Source: Prevotellaceae bacterium
Lineage (GTDB): Bacteria > Bacteroidota > Bacteroidia > Bacteroidales > UBA932
Direction of reading: 5' to 3'
DNA length: 7,750 nucleotides
Assembly (NCBI GenBank): GCA_031268055.1
Contig: JAIRXY010000119.1
Span: forward strand, 1 to 7,750
Shown: one piece after another, positions 1 to 7,155 of the stretch
Position numbering within the stretch: position 1 is the first letter of the stretch
How the letters are laid out: each line of letters opens with the position of its first letter
The notes under the pieces: model-generated
What the model saw: only the letters and a program-made list of their open reading frames with translations
Databases searched by the model: none
Told to the model about the DNA's origin: nothing
Position numbers and translations under genes: made by a program

Positions 1-196
1 CCTCGCGCGTAATATACGCTTTTTTCTTGTCACACAGACGCTTTCCGAGCATTTTTTACGGTGCGCTCAAAATTTCTCCGGCCCCTCTCCATAGCGGGCC
101 GTAGGCGCCCCTTTGTACCTCAACAGCTGCGCGCTACTGTAAAACGTCAAGATGCAGCTTCGCAATTTTAATTCGTAATTCTATAAACAAAAAAAT

Positions 197-238
197 CACC
201 TCCCCGTCCTAACGCTGGAATGTTTGACCGGAGAGGTG
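197..238 (+). promoter_or_regulatory. Inverted repeat / hairpin in the leader of the SusC-like gene
   Basis: CACCTCCCCG (197-206) pairs with CGGAGAGGTG (229-238) with one mismatch in ten, around a 21-base loop. It ends 28 bases before the receptor start codon, so it probably lies in the 5' untranslated RNA or at the promoter. The loop holds AATGTTTG (219-226), one base off the Bacteroidota -7 box TAnnTTTG, so the element might instead be an operator around a promoter. No clear TTG -33 box lies at the right distance. No known riboswitch was recognised. The repeat is directly visible; the regulatory role is inferred. Confidence 0.4.
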
Positions 239-266
239 GCAGTAAAAACCATAAAAGATTGTTACC

Positions 267-3200
267 ATGACAAAAATATTAAATTTTCGGGGAAATACAT
301 CACCATTCCCCAAAAAAGGGAGATTGCTCCCTGTCCTCGCGGCGGCGTTGCTCTGCACGCTAAATACTTACGCGGTAGAAATAAAAGGAAAAGTTGTTGA
401 CGAAAAGCAGCAGCCTGTTGCCGGAGCTGTGGTGGCCATTAAATCGGCTACCATAGGCGCAACCACCGACGTAAATGGGCTGTTCTCATTCAACACCGAT
501 GCCGCGCTACCCCTTACGCTCACCGTCAGCCTGCTGGGGTACAGCGCTCTGGAGGTGGATGTGTACGATGCGAGCGATATTGTGCAGATAGAGCTGACAG
601 ACAACGCTACCTACTTGGACGAGGTGGTGGTTACGGCGCTGGGCGTATCAAAGGCCAAGAAATCGCTAGGCTACGCCACGCAAAACATTAAGGGCGATAA
701 CATCAACGGCAACACGAGCACAAATATCGTAAATGCGCTGGCAGGTAAAGCGGCAGGCGTGCGCGTCACCAATGCACAGGGCGACATCGGCGCGTCGCGA
801 ATTGTAATCCGCGGCGAAACGTCCATCGCCGGCAATAACCAGCCGCTTTTTATTGTGGATGGTATCCCTGTAGATAACTCACAGCTGCTACCTGCTACAG
901 GGCGCGACCAAAGCCGCGATTTTCGCAACGCCATTGCCGACCTCAACCCCGAAGACATCGAATCGCTCAACGTCCTGAAAGGCCCAAATGCCGCCGCGCT
1001 CTACGGCTCGCGAGCTGCGCACGGCGTGATACTTGTTACAACAAAAAATGGAAAATCGCAAAGGGGCTTGGGCATTGACGTGAGCGCAGGGTTGACGTTC
1101 GCTACGGTGGCCACGTTGCCCGAATTTCAAAACGAATTTGGGCAGGGCGCAGAGGGCAAGTTCAGCTATGTAGACGGTAAGGGCGGCGGCGTGAACGACG
1201 GCGTGGACGAAAGCTGGGGGCCGCGCCTCGACGGGCGACTTATCCCGCAATTCCACTCCAACGGCGAGGCTGTCCCCTGGGTGGCGCACCCCGATAACGT
1301 GCGCGATTTTTTTGAAACGGGCGTAACGCAAGACTACGGAATATCCATCTCCGATGCCGGAGACAAGTACAGTTACCGGCTGGGGGCTAACTTTCAAGAC
1401 CAAACAAGCGTGCTGCCGAACACCGAAATCAAGAAAACCAACTTTACGTTTAGCGGCGACTACCAGCTGAGCAAGCGAATAAAAGCTGGCGCAAACGTGA
1501 GCTACATCATCACCGATGCGCCAAACGTACCGAGCGGCGGCTCTCCGACGGGCAGCAACTACCGCGCCTCCAGCATTATGCTGCAATTCCTCTGGTTTGG
1601 ACGGCAGGTGGACACCAAAGAGCTTTGGAATGGCTACGAAACCAACCGCAGCTGGAACGCCAGCTACTACGACAACCCCTACTGGGAGTGCTACTTCAAC
1701 ACCACCGAGCAGAAGCGCAACCGTATTATCGGCGATGTGCATTTCAGCGTAAGCTTGCTGGAGGGGCTGGATTTTCGCTTCCGCTCGGGCACGGATTACT
1801 ACAACGACCGCCGAAAATATAAAATCAAAACAGGCTCTTCCGGATCCGGTAGCCCCGACGGCTCCTACGCCGAAGATGCATACACGGTGAGCGAAAACAA
1901 CACCGAGGCGCTGCTCAACTACAAACATTCGTTCTCGGACGACTGGTCGGTAGACGCTTTGGCGGGATTCAACGTGCGCGACAACACCTACTCCAATAAC
2001 TGGCAGAAGGCAACCAAGCTGGCCGCTCCAGACCTTTATACTCTAAGCAACTCCAAAGACCCGTTGGAATCTGCCAACGTATTCTCACGCTTGCGCGTGT
2101 ACAGCGGCTTTGGGTCGGCACAAGTAGGGTTTAGAAGCTGGGCGTTCCTCAACATTACAGGACGCAACGACTGGAGCAGCACCTTGGCGGCCAACAACCG
2201 CTCATACTTTTACCCGTCGATAACGGCAAGCGCCGTGCTGACGGAGGCGCTGAAGATAGAAAGCAGCTTGCTCTCATTCCTCAAAGTACGCGGCGGCTGG
2301 GCCGAAGTAGGTAGCGATGCAGACCCCTACCAATTAGCTACCACGTACAACATACAGCAGGCATTCGACGGTAGCCCGATTCAGACGTCTTCTACCACAA
2401 AAAATAATCCCGACATCAGACCTGAGCGCACGCAGTCTACCGAAATCGGCTTGGAGGCAGGCTTCTTAAATAATCGCCTGTCTATTGACCTTGCGCTTTA
2501 CAATACGAATAGCGTCGACCAGATACTGAATGTGCAAACGTCTTCTGCCAGCGGCTATGCCTACCAGCTTATCAATGCAGGGAAGATAAACAACAAAGGG
2601 GTGGAGATACAGCTGAACGCTACGCCTGTAAAGAGAAGCAGCTTCAAATGGGACCTTGGGTTAAACTACGCCGCCAACCGCAGCAAGGTGGTGGCGCTGG
2701 ACGACGAAGGCCTGCTGACGCGCTACGTTATCGGCGCCGCAGGCCCGCAGATTGTAGCTGCCGTGGGCGAACGTTACGGCGCCATTTACGGCGTAGCCTA
2801 CAAGCGCAACGAAAATGGCGACATCCTTGTCGGCAACAACGGGCTTCCGCTACGCGATCCGGACAATCAGATTCTGGGCTACTTCACGCCCGACTGGACG
2901 GGAGCGCTGAGCAGTACATTTAGCTATAAAAACTTGTCGCTCTCGGCGCTGATTGACGCCAGCTTTGGCGCTTCGCTGTATTCGAGCTCGGCGGCAACGG
3001 GCGTGCGTGCAGGCGTATACGCCAATACTGTATTTGGTCGTTCGGCCGAATTTGGTGGTTTGGCATGGACGGACGCTAACGGAGCTACTCGTGATGATGG
3101 TGTTATCTTTCAGGGCATCAACGAAAACACAGGCTTGCCCAACGATGTGAAAATTTCTGCCGAAAGCTACTACAACGCCTCCAACGGTGTTCACGAAAGG

Positions 3201-3458
3201 TATGTTTTTGACGCCTCGTACATTAAGCTGCGCGACGTTAGCCTTGGCTACACCTTCGATTCAAAGGTCGTTCGGAAGTTTGGCCTGAGCAGCTTGACCA
3301 TTGCAGCGGTGGCGCACAACCTTGCCATTCTGTACCGCGACAAAGACCTGAACATAGACCCCGAAACAGCCCTCAATACGGGCAACGTGCAGGGCGTGGA
3401 GGCCTTGACCCGCCCTACAACGCGCTCATTTGGGGTGAACATCAAGCTTAAATTTTAA
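267..3458 (+). CDS. SusC/RagA-family TonB-linked outer-membrane receptor
   Basis: This 1063-residue protein is a TonB-dependent outer-membrane importer that pairs with a SusD-type lid and takes up a ligand using energy from TonB-ExbBD. Residues 1-36 form a signal peptide (KK, then a hydrophobic run, cleavage after TYA). A CarboxypepD_reg-like beta-sandwich follows (about 38-112), then a TonB-box-like DEVVVTA (118-124) and the plug (about 130-264) with QPLFIVDGIPVDNS (192-205) and ALYGSRAAHGVILVTT (244-259). The rest is the beta-barrel, with the family motifs GRNDWSS (632-638), KVRGGWAEVG (673-682) and YIKLRDVSLGY (986-996), ending in a terminal Phe as usual for barrel proteins. Length is normal for SusC. 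There is no STN domain between signal peptide and carboxypeptidase-like domain, so direct signalling to a FecR-type anti-sigma factor is unlikely. The SusD-like gene starts 24 bases downstream, which indicates an operon. The family call is firm; the substrate is unknown. Confidence 0.96.
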   Translation: MTKILNFRGNTSPFPKKGRLLPVLAAALLCTLNTYAVEIKGKVVDEKQQPVAGAVVAIKSATIGATTDVNGLFSFNTDAALPLTLTVSLLGYSALEVDVYDASDIVQIELTDNATYLDEVVVTALGVSKAKKSLGYATQNIKGDNINGNTSTNIVNALAGKAAGVRVTNAQGDIGASRIVIRGETSIAGNNQPLFIVDGIPVDNSQLLPATGRDQSRDFRNAIADLNPEDIESLNVLKGPNAAALYGSRAAHGVILVTTKNGKSQRGLGIDVSAGLTFATVATLPEFQNEFGQGAEGKFSYVDGKGGGVNDGVDESWGPRLDGRLIPQFHSNGEAVPWVAHPDNVRDFFETGVTQDYGISISDAGDKYSYRLGANFQDQTSVLPNTEIKKTNFTFSGDYQLSKRIKAGANVSYIITDAPNVPSGGSPTGSNYRASSIMLQFLWFGRQVDTKELWNGYETNRSWNASYYDNPYWECYFNTTEQKRNRIIGDVHFSVSLLEGLDFRFRSGTDYYNDRRKYKIKTGSSGSGSPDGSYAEDAYTVSENNTEALLNYKHSFSDDWSVDALAGFNVRDNTYSNNWQKATKLAAPDLYTLSNSKDPLESANVFSRLRVYSGFGSAQVGFRSWAFLNITGRNDWSSTLAANNRSYFYPSITASAVLTEALKIESSLLSFLKVRGGWAEVGSDADPYQLATTYNIQQAFDGSPIQTSSTTKNNPDIRPERTQSTEIGLEAGFLNNRLSIDLALYNTNSVDQILNVQTSSASGYAYQLINAGKINNKGVEIQLNATPVKRSSFKWDLGLNYAANRSKVVALDDEGLLTRYVIGAAGPQIVAAVGERYGAIYGVAYKRNENGDILVGNNGLPLRDPDNQILGYFTPDWTGALSSTFSYKNLSLSALIDASFGASLYSSSAATGVRAGVYANTVFGRSAEFGGLAWTDANGATRDDGVIFQGINENTGLPNDVKISAESYYNASNGVHERYVFDASYIKLRDVSLGYTFDSKVVRKFGLSSLTIAAVAHNLAILYRDKDLNIDPETALNTGNVQGVEALTRPTTRSFGVNIKLKF

Positions 3459-3482
3459 TCACTTTTTAATTCCAAGAATAAG

Positions 3483-4904
3483 ATGAAAAAATATCTCATA
3501 TCATTTGCAGCAGCAGCTATTCTACTTGCTGCCTGCAACGAATCGCTGGACGACATTAACGTAAATCCCAACGCAACGGAGCATCCCAACCCAGCCTACC
3601 TGCTGACAGGCGTTGAAAAAAACGGCGCAGACCTCTACTGGGGCAACGCTGCCAACTATGCCGGAATTTTGCTCTTTGTGCAGCATTGGGCGGCTATTCA
3701 GTATACCGATGCCGACCGCTACAACGTTACAAGCTCCGACGGTATTACCACTACACCGTGGAATACAGGCTACACTACGCTCATTACGAACTTGAACGTC
3801 ATACTTGGCATGGATGATGAAGCGGCAAATGCCAGCTACAAGGGCGTAGCGCTAACGCTCCGCTCGTGGGTGTTTTTGCTGCTTACAGACCTCTACGGCG
3901 ACATTCCCTACTCGGAAGCAGGCAAAAGCGTAGTCCCCATCTACGACGCTCAGCAAAGCGTGTATGCAGGCCTGCAAGCAGACCTTGATGAAGCGTTGAC
4001 GCTGCTGAACTCCAGCGCCGGAGCAATTTCAGGGGATGTAGTATATGGCGGCGACATTGCAAAGTGGCGTAAATTTGTCACCTCGCTGAAGCTCCGCATC
4101 GCGCTGCGCACTGCCGACCGCGAGTCGGACAAGGCCGGACAAATTATTTCATCGCTCAACCTGTCGGATTTGATTGGCAGCAACGACGAAACATTCAAAT
4201 TTGTTTATACCTCGTCGCCCTACAACAACCCGCAGCACGACCATTTTGTTGCGCGCAACGACTACCGCATTTCAAAGACCATTGTGGACAAGCTGAAAAG
4301 CTTGCAAGACCCGCGCTTGCCGGTATATGCCGACTTGCCAAGAGACGCTTCTGTAACCGATTATGCGGGGGGAGCAAATGGCTTGTCGAATGGCGATGCC
4401 AACAGCCAAGGCTTTGACAAGATTTCGCGGCCGGGCGTCTACTTCATTTCGCCCAGCGCTCCTGCCGTGGTATACAGCTACGCCGAGGCGCTGTTCAACC
4501 TTGCCGAGGCGGTGGAGCGCGGGTACATCGCCGGCAGCGCCGAAGAGTACTACAAGCAGGCCATCACCGCCTCCCTTCAGCAGTTCGGCATAACCGATGC
4601 GGCCACCATCAACGACTATCTGGCGCAGCCCGCCGTGCAGTACGACGCCGCTGAATGGAAGAAATCTATCGGCGAGCAGAAGTGGATTGCCTTCTTTGGG
4701 CAGGGGCTGGATGCCTTTGCCGAGTGGCGGCGGTTAGATTTTCCGCTGCTAACGCCGGGTCCGGCGGCCGTGCTTGATAACGTGCCGGTGCGCCTATTCT
4801 ACCCCGGCGCCGAGCAATCGCTGAACGGGAAAAACCGCAGCGCAGCCGTAGCGCGGCAGGGAGCCGATTTGCTCACCACCAAGCTATGGTTTGATGTAAA
4901 CTGA
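3483..4904 (+). CDS. SusD/RagB-family nutrient-binding outer-membrane lipoprotein (SusD-like_2 type)
   Basis: This 473-residue protein is the probable surface-exposed lid of the preceding SusC-like barrel. Residues 1-17 are a lipoprotein signal peptide (MKKYLISFAAAAILLAA) and Cys18 in LLAAC would be lipidated. An acidic stretch after it (NESLDD, 19-24) fits surface export of Bacteroidota lipoproteins. The segment DDINVNPN (23-30) leading to AYLLTG, and the C-terminal block with YPGAEQSLNG (440-449) and the ending TTKLWFDVN, are typical of the SusD-like_2 subgroup, as is the length. The middle should be helical TPR-like repeats, as in the family. It starts 24 bases after the receptor stop codon with no terminator between, so the two are almost certainly co-transcribed. 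A hairpin terminator follows the stop. The ligand cannot be predicted, since no degradative enzyme is encoded nearby. Confidence 0.95.
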   Translation: MKKYLISFAAAAILLAACNESLDDINVNPNATEHPNPAYLLTGVEKNGADLYWGNAANYAGILLFVQHWAAIQYTDADRYNVTSSDGITTTPWNTGYTTLITNLNVILGMDDEAANASYKGVALTLRSWVFLLLTDLYGDIPYSEAGKSVVPIYDAQQSVYAGLQADLDEALTLLNSSAGAISGDVVYGGDIAKWRKFVTSLKLRIALRTADRESDKAGQIISSLNLSDLIGSNDETFKFVYTSSPYNNPQHDHFVARNDYRISKTIVDKLKSLQDPRLPVYADLPRDASVTDYAGGANGLSNGDANSQGFDKISRPGVYFISPSAPAVVYSYAEALFNLAEAVERGYIAGSAEEYYKQAITASLQQFGITDAATINDYLAQPAVQYDAAEWKKSIGEQKWIAFFGQGLDAFAEWRRLDFPLLTPGPAAVLDNVPVRLFYPGAEQSLNGKNRSAAVARQGADLLTTKLWFDVN

Positions 4905-4922
4905 CGCAGCGCGCGTAGACAA

Positions 4923-4964
4923 AAATCCCTAACGGCAGCGCAACCGGCTGTTAGGGATTTGTTG
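4923..4964 (+). terminator. Hairpin terminator after the SusC/SusD-like pair
   Basis: AAATCCCTAAC (4923-4933) is perfectly complementary to GTTAGGGATTT (4950-4960). The stem extends inward by a G-T wobble and two GC pairs (4934-4936 with 4947-4949), and a short U-rich TTTGTTG follows. It begins 18 bases after the SusD-like stop codon. A further pair, GCAGCGC (4906-4912) and GCGCTGC (4967-4973), encloses it and could form a longer outer stem. The stem is strong and well placed. The U tract is short and interrupted, so efficiency is uncertain and some read-through into the next gene is possible. Confidence 0.75.
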
Positions 4965-4992
4965 CTGCGCTGCCACAAAATTATTACCTTTA
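4962..4992 (+). promoter_or_regulatory. Probable Bacteroidota promoter for the TlpA-like gene
   Basis: TTG (4962-4964) is followed after 20 bases by TACCTTTA (4985-4992). This matches the Bacteroidota pattern TTG-N19-21-TAnnTTTG except for the last base of the -7 box. Transcription would start near 5000, leaving an untranslated leader of about 13-20 bases before ATG 5013. The -33 box begins 2 bases after the terminator stem, so end and start signals are packed together. This is an inference from consensus matching. Confidence 0.5.
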
Positions 4993-5012
4993 CAACACTT
5001 TAAAAATCTTAC

Positions 5013-6281
5013 ATGCTCATGACTTCACGCAAATTGCTACACGCTTCAGCGTACCTCCTCTGCGGAGGCATTGCGGGGCTATCCTTTCTGTGGGGCAGCT
5101 GCACTCGCCACAGGCAGCAGCTGCAAGACGGCGTATGGCGCGCCGAGCTGCTGGTATCGCACGGGCGGCAGGCGCCGTTCCTGTTTGAGGTGGCCAACGC
5201 CAAAACCGACTCCGCCGTGCTGACGCTGATAAACGGCGAAGAAAAAACGCCCCTCACCAACATTCGCTACGCTGCCGACAGCGTAATTATTCCCATTGAG
5301 GCCTACGACGCGCTAATCAAAGTTCGCGTGCTGGACGGCGCGCTGGAGGGTCGATTTATCAAAAGCTACATCGAAGGCGATACCGGCGTTCCGTTCAAAG
5401 CCCGCCGGGGAGAGGCGCCGCGCTTTGCCGCCGCCGCGCAGCCCACCGCTGTCGCCGTAGACGGCAAGTGGGATATTCTTTTTGCGAGCAGCGGCGGCGA
5501 TACCGCGCGCAACGTCGGCATTTTCAAGACGGAAAATCAAATGGTTACAGGCTCCATCCTGACCAGCTCCGGCGATTTGCGCTTCCTTGAGGGTGCGCCT
5601 ACCGCCACCGGCGTTCAGCTCTCGGCGTTCAGCGGGCTAACGCCCTACTACATCGAACTTAGCTTTACCGACAGCAGCGCCTTTGAGGGGGCGCTCTACA
5701 CCGCGCGGGGCAAAACAACCCTCATCGGCAGCCGCAACGACCACGCGGCTTTAGTCGACCCTTACAGCCTGACCAAGCTAAAGCGCGGTTACAACCACCT
5801 CGGCTTTAGGCTACCCAACGCCGACGGGCAGGAGCTCTCGCTCGCCGACGAGCGCTACAGGGGCAAGGTGGTGATTGTTTCCGTTCTCGGCACGTGGTGC
5901 CCTAACTGTCTGGACGAGGCGCAGTACTTGGCGCAGTGGTACAGGGAGAACAGAGAGCGCGGAGTGGAAATTGTAGGGCTGTCGTTCGAGCGCAAAGACG
6001 ATTTGGGCTACGCAAGGGCTGCCGTCAGCAAGTTCAAGAAGCGGTATGGCGTTGAGTACGAGGTGCTGCTTGCCGGAAAGGTTGGCGGCGAATCGGTCGC
6101 CAAAGTTCTGCCGGAGGTAGACGGGCTATCGAGCTACCCCACCACATTTTTTGTTGACAAAAAAGGCAGGGTTGCAAAGATATACACAGGCTTCAACGGC
6201 CCCGCTACGGGCTTGTTTTACGAAGAATGGAAAAAAGACTTTAACGACGTGGTAGACGGACTGATTGAAATTAAGAATTAA
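5013..6281 (+). CDS. TlpA-like thioredoxin-fold protein with duplicated N-terminal module, probably a periplasm-facing lipoprotein
   Basis: This 422-residue protein probably reduces or exchanges disulfides on the periplasmic side of the envelope. The C-terminal part (about 265-418) is a TlpA/AhpC-TSA-type thioredoxin fold: VVIVSVLGTWCPNC with redox cysteines C296 and C299, and the cis-proline segment SSYPTTFFVD with P376. Residues 1-29 are a signal sequence before Cys30. The pre-cysteine residues LWGS are an atypical lipobox (W at -3), so lipidation is likely but unsure; a plain membrane anchor is the alternative. Residues 39-115 and 150-227 look like two copies of one beta-rich module, each starting DGxW (39-42, 150-153) and ending at an EG pair (112-113, 225-226). 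I do not recognise a named family for them. An alternative start is ATG 5019 (residue 3). It follows the SusC/SusD-like pair but seems to have its own promoter. The thioredoxin call is firm; the partner is unknown. Confidence 0.9.
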   Translation: MLMTSRKLLHASAYLLCGGIAGLSFLWGSCTRHRQQLQDGVWRAELLVSHGRQAPFLFEVANAKTDSAVLTLINGEEKTPLTNIRYAADSVIIPIEAYDALIKVRVLDGALEGRFIKSYIEGDTGVPFKARRGEAPRFAAAAQPTAVAVDGKWDILFASSGGDTARNVGIFKTENQMVTGSILTSSGDLRFLEGAPTATGVQLSAFSGLTPYYIELSFTDSSAFEGALYTARGKTTLIGSRNDHAALVDPYSLTKLKRGYNHLGFRLPNADGQELSLADERYRGKVVIVSVLGTWCPNCLDEAQYLAQWYRENRERGVEIVGLSFERKDDLGYARAAVSKFKKRYGVEYEVLLAGKVGGESVAKVLPEVDGLSSYPTTFFVDKKGRVAKIYTGFNGPATGLFYEEWKKDFNDVVDGLIEIKN

Positions 6282-6321
6282 GAATTAAGAATTAAGAATT
6301 AAGAATTAAGAATTAAGAATT
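6271..6321 (+). repeat. Heptamer tandem repeat (TTAAGAA)7 across a stop codon
   Basis: Seven perfect consecutive copies of TTAAGAA run from 6271 to 6319, followed by TT. The first copies encode the last residues of the TlpA-like protein (EIKN) and its TAA stop (6279-6281); the rest is non-coding. Seven is not a multiple of three, but the stop lies at the junction of the first and second units, so gain or loss of later units would not change the protein. The perfect identity suggests recent expansion or active slippage. Confidence 0.95.
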
Positions 6322-6426
6322 GCTACAACCCAATAAAAATAAAAACATTTTCCCATTTAGTAATATCCTTTTATTAGCAACAATTAATCCGAAATGGAAT
6401 AAAAGAAATTTTGATCAGATTTTGTT
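6322..6426. other. AT-rich spacer without a gene
   Basis: No convincing reading frame is seen; the short frame starting at 6320 is low-complexity translation of repeats. A small interrupted inverted repeat, CTTTTATT (6368-6375) with AATAAAAG (6398-6405), and an outer CCATTT/AAATGG pair may be chance in such AT-rich DNA. No clear terminator for the TlpA-like gene is visible here. Confidence 0.5.
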
Positions 6427-6444
6427 CACAGATTACACAGATTT
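6427..6444 (+). repeat. Nonamer tandem pair CACAGATTA CACAGATTT
   Basis: Two 9-base units differing only at the last base. I recall similar CACAGATT-type runs in intergenic DNA of other Bacteroidota, but that recollection could not be checked here. It is the second of several short repeats placed one after another in this spacer. Confidence 0.7.
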
Positions 6445-6451
6445 ATCCTCT

Positions 6452-6480
6452 GCTGGTGTGGGCTTGCAGCCCATGCCAGC
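6452..6480. repeat. 29-base near-perfect hairpin
   Basis: GCTGGTGTGGGCT (6452-6464) pairs with AGCCCATGCCAGC (6468-6480) over 13 positions, 11 Watson-Crick and two adjacent G-T wobbles, with a TGC loop. There is no T tract after it, so it is a poor intrinsic terminator. It is 171 bases beyond the TlpA-like stop codon and could protect an mRNA 3' end, or be one copy of a REP-like palindrome family. Confidence 0.75.
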
Positions 6481-6484
6481 GGGT

Positions 6485-6509
6485 GGTGTGGTGTGGTGTG
6501 CTGTGCTGT
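6485..6509 (+). repeat. Pentamer tandem array (GGTGT)3(GCTGT)2
   Basis: Five consecutive 5-base units, three GGTGT then two GCTGT, start 4 bases after the 29-base hairpin and end 1 base before the next palindrome. The one-base change between unit types suggests a point change followed by duplication. Confidence 0.8.
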
Positions 6510-6510
6510 A

Positions 6511-6533
6511 GAGATGCAGCGCTGCCACGTCTC
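6511..6533. repeat. 23-base imperfect palindrome with GCAGCGCTGC core
   Basis: A perfect 10-base palindrome, GCAGCGCTGC (6516-6525), is flanked by GAGA (6511-6514) and TCTC (6530-6533), giving an imperfect 23-base palindrome. Palindromes of this GAGA...TCTC style occur dispersed between genes in some Bacteroidota, as far as I recall. It is a candidate REP-like or protein-binding element with no coding content. Confidence 0.65.
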
Positions 6534-6587
6534 TCATTCCCTCATTATTCAACAAAAATATTTCGGGGCTTCGCCGCTCTGGTGACG

Positions 6588-6659
6588 GTTGGGCGTTCTG
6601 TTGCCCCAACGTTTCACGTCGGGCTACCAAGATTCAACCCGCTCCGAGGGTTGGCAACC
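6588..6659. repeat. GC-rich hairpin cluster
   Basis: Three inverted repeats follow closely: GTTGGG (6588-6593) with CCCAAC (6605-6610); CAACCC (6635-6640) with GGGTTG (6648-6653); and GGTTG/CAACC (6649-6653/6655-6659), which overlaps the second. The arms share the same GTTGGG/CAACCC sequence, so alternative pairings between hairpins are possible. The segment is clearly richer in GC than the surrounding DNA. It may be one dispersed intergenic repeat unit; the frame running through it looks spurious. Confidence 0.55.
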
Positions 6660-6973
6660 AGCATGAATCGTGCGGGCAAAAGCTGCGTAAAGCTGCGCCA
6701 ATAGCTGGCTATTGAATGATTATGTCATTTTATAGTTAGCCATTGATTTATTTACTCCTGCTTACTTATATTGCTCCCGTGGGTGGAGTGTAAAAAATGT
6801 GATATTTGTATAAAAATATTCTCGTCCTGTTTTTTACAAAATGTTTCTTTTGGCTTTGCATGTCGACTCGTCAGAAAATAAACTCGTGAAATTCAATAAG
6901 CTCATATTCCAATTGTAAATCGCTGCTTGTAAAGATAATACTTTTAGGTGAGATATTGAGTATTCATTTTTTT
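6660..6973. other. AT-rich intergenic DNA with small repeats, no gene
   Basis: No credible gene is present. Visible items are a tandem 10-base pair AAAGCTGCGT/AAAGCTGCGC (6679-6698), the palindrome CAATAGCTGGCTATTG (6699-6714), and an imperfect 19-base direct repeat (6702-6720 and 6733-6751, 15 matches). GATATTTG (6801-6808) resembles a -7 box but has no TTG at a suitable distance and no gene after it. Confidence 0.55.
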
Positions 6974-7024
6974 ATCACTATTGTCCGATAAAAAAAGGTA
7001 AATGTCTCGAAAGCGCTAAGCCCA

Positions 7025-7155
7025 GGGGCTGTCTCAAAAGCCCCTTTGAGGGCATTTGTCATTGTAGACTCGACACGCAATCACCTGATAAACAGTACTC
7101 ATTTTTTAGAGAAGACCGTGTCAAGCATGGGATGAGAGGCTTTTGAGACAGCCCC
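7025..7155. mobile_element. Inner 131-base MITE-like element with 20-base terminal inverted repeats
   Basis: GGGGCTGTCTCAAAAGCCCC (7025-7044) is matched by the reverse complement of 7136-7155 at 19 of 20 positions, and one further base pair (7024/7156) extends it. The 91 bases between the repeats encode nothing recognisable. Ends of the GGGCTGTCTCAAAA kind are, as I recall, seen on DDE-type insertion sequences, so this is probably a non-autonomous derivative or internally deleted copy. No clear target duplication is seen. It lies wholly within the outer element, so it probably inserted later. Confidence 0.7.
7092..7110 (+). repeat. Direct-repeat motif ACAGTACTCATTTTTTAGA
   Basis: This 19-base motif inside the inner element matches 7178-7196 (ACAGTACTGATTTTTTATA), at the right end of the outer element, in 17 of 19 positions. 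A weaker relative, ACAGTGCTGTTTTTTTTTC, is at 7376-7394, and the left end of the outer element carries an inverted, less similar version. The T tract inflates the similarity, but the shared ACAGTACT part is not low-complexity. Confidence 0.6.

Noticed and set aside
2..94. Possible end of an upstream gene at the left edge
   Set aside because: A frame open for 30 codons and another for 33 exist at the edge, but both are short and neither resembles a known C-terminus, so no gene can be supported.
79..101. CGGCCC/GGGCCG hairpin as terminator of an upstream gene
   Set aside because: The 6-base stem has an 11-base loop and no T tract after it, and no upstream gene is identifiable.
112..142. TTTG-N19-TACTGTAA as promoter for the SusC-like gene
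   Set aside because: Spacing fits, but the -7 box matches only the TA and one further base of TAnnTTTG.
888..1928. 346-codon minus-strand reading frame opposite the SusC-like gene
   Set aside because: It lies wholly inside a well-supported receptor gene and its translation is Val/Ala-rich with no recognisable domain. It is an antisense by-product of receptor codon use.
6411..6704. Short + strand frame through the repeat cluster
   Set aside because: Its translation is made of the hairpins, pentamers and palindrome; no domain, no signal, and it overlaps another equally poor frame on the opposite strand.
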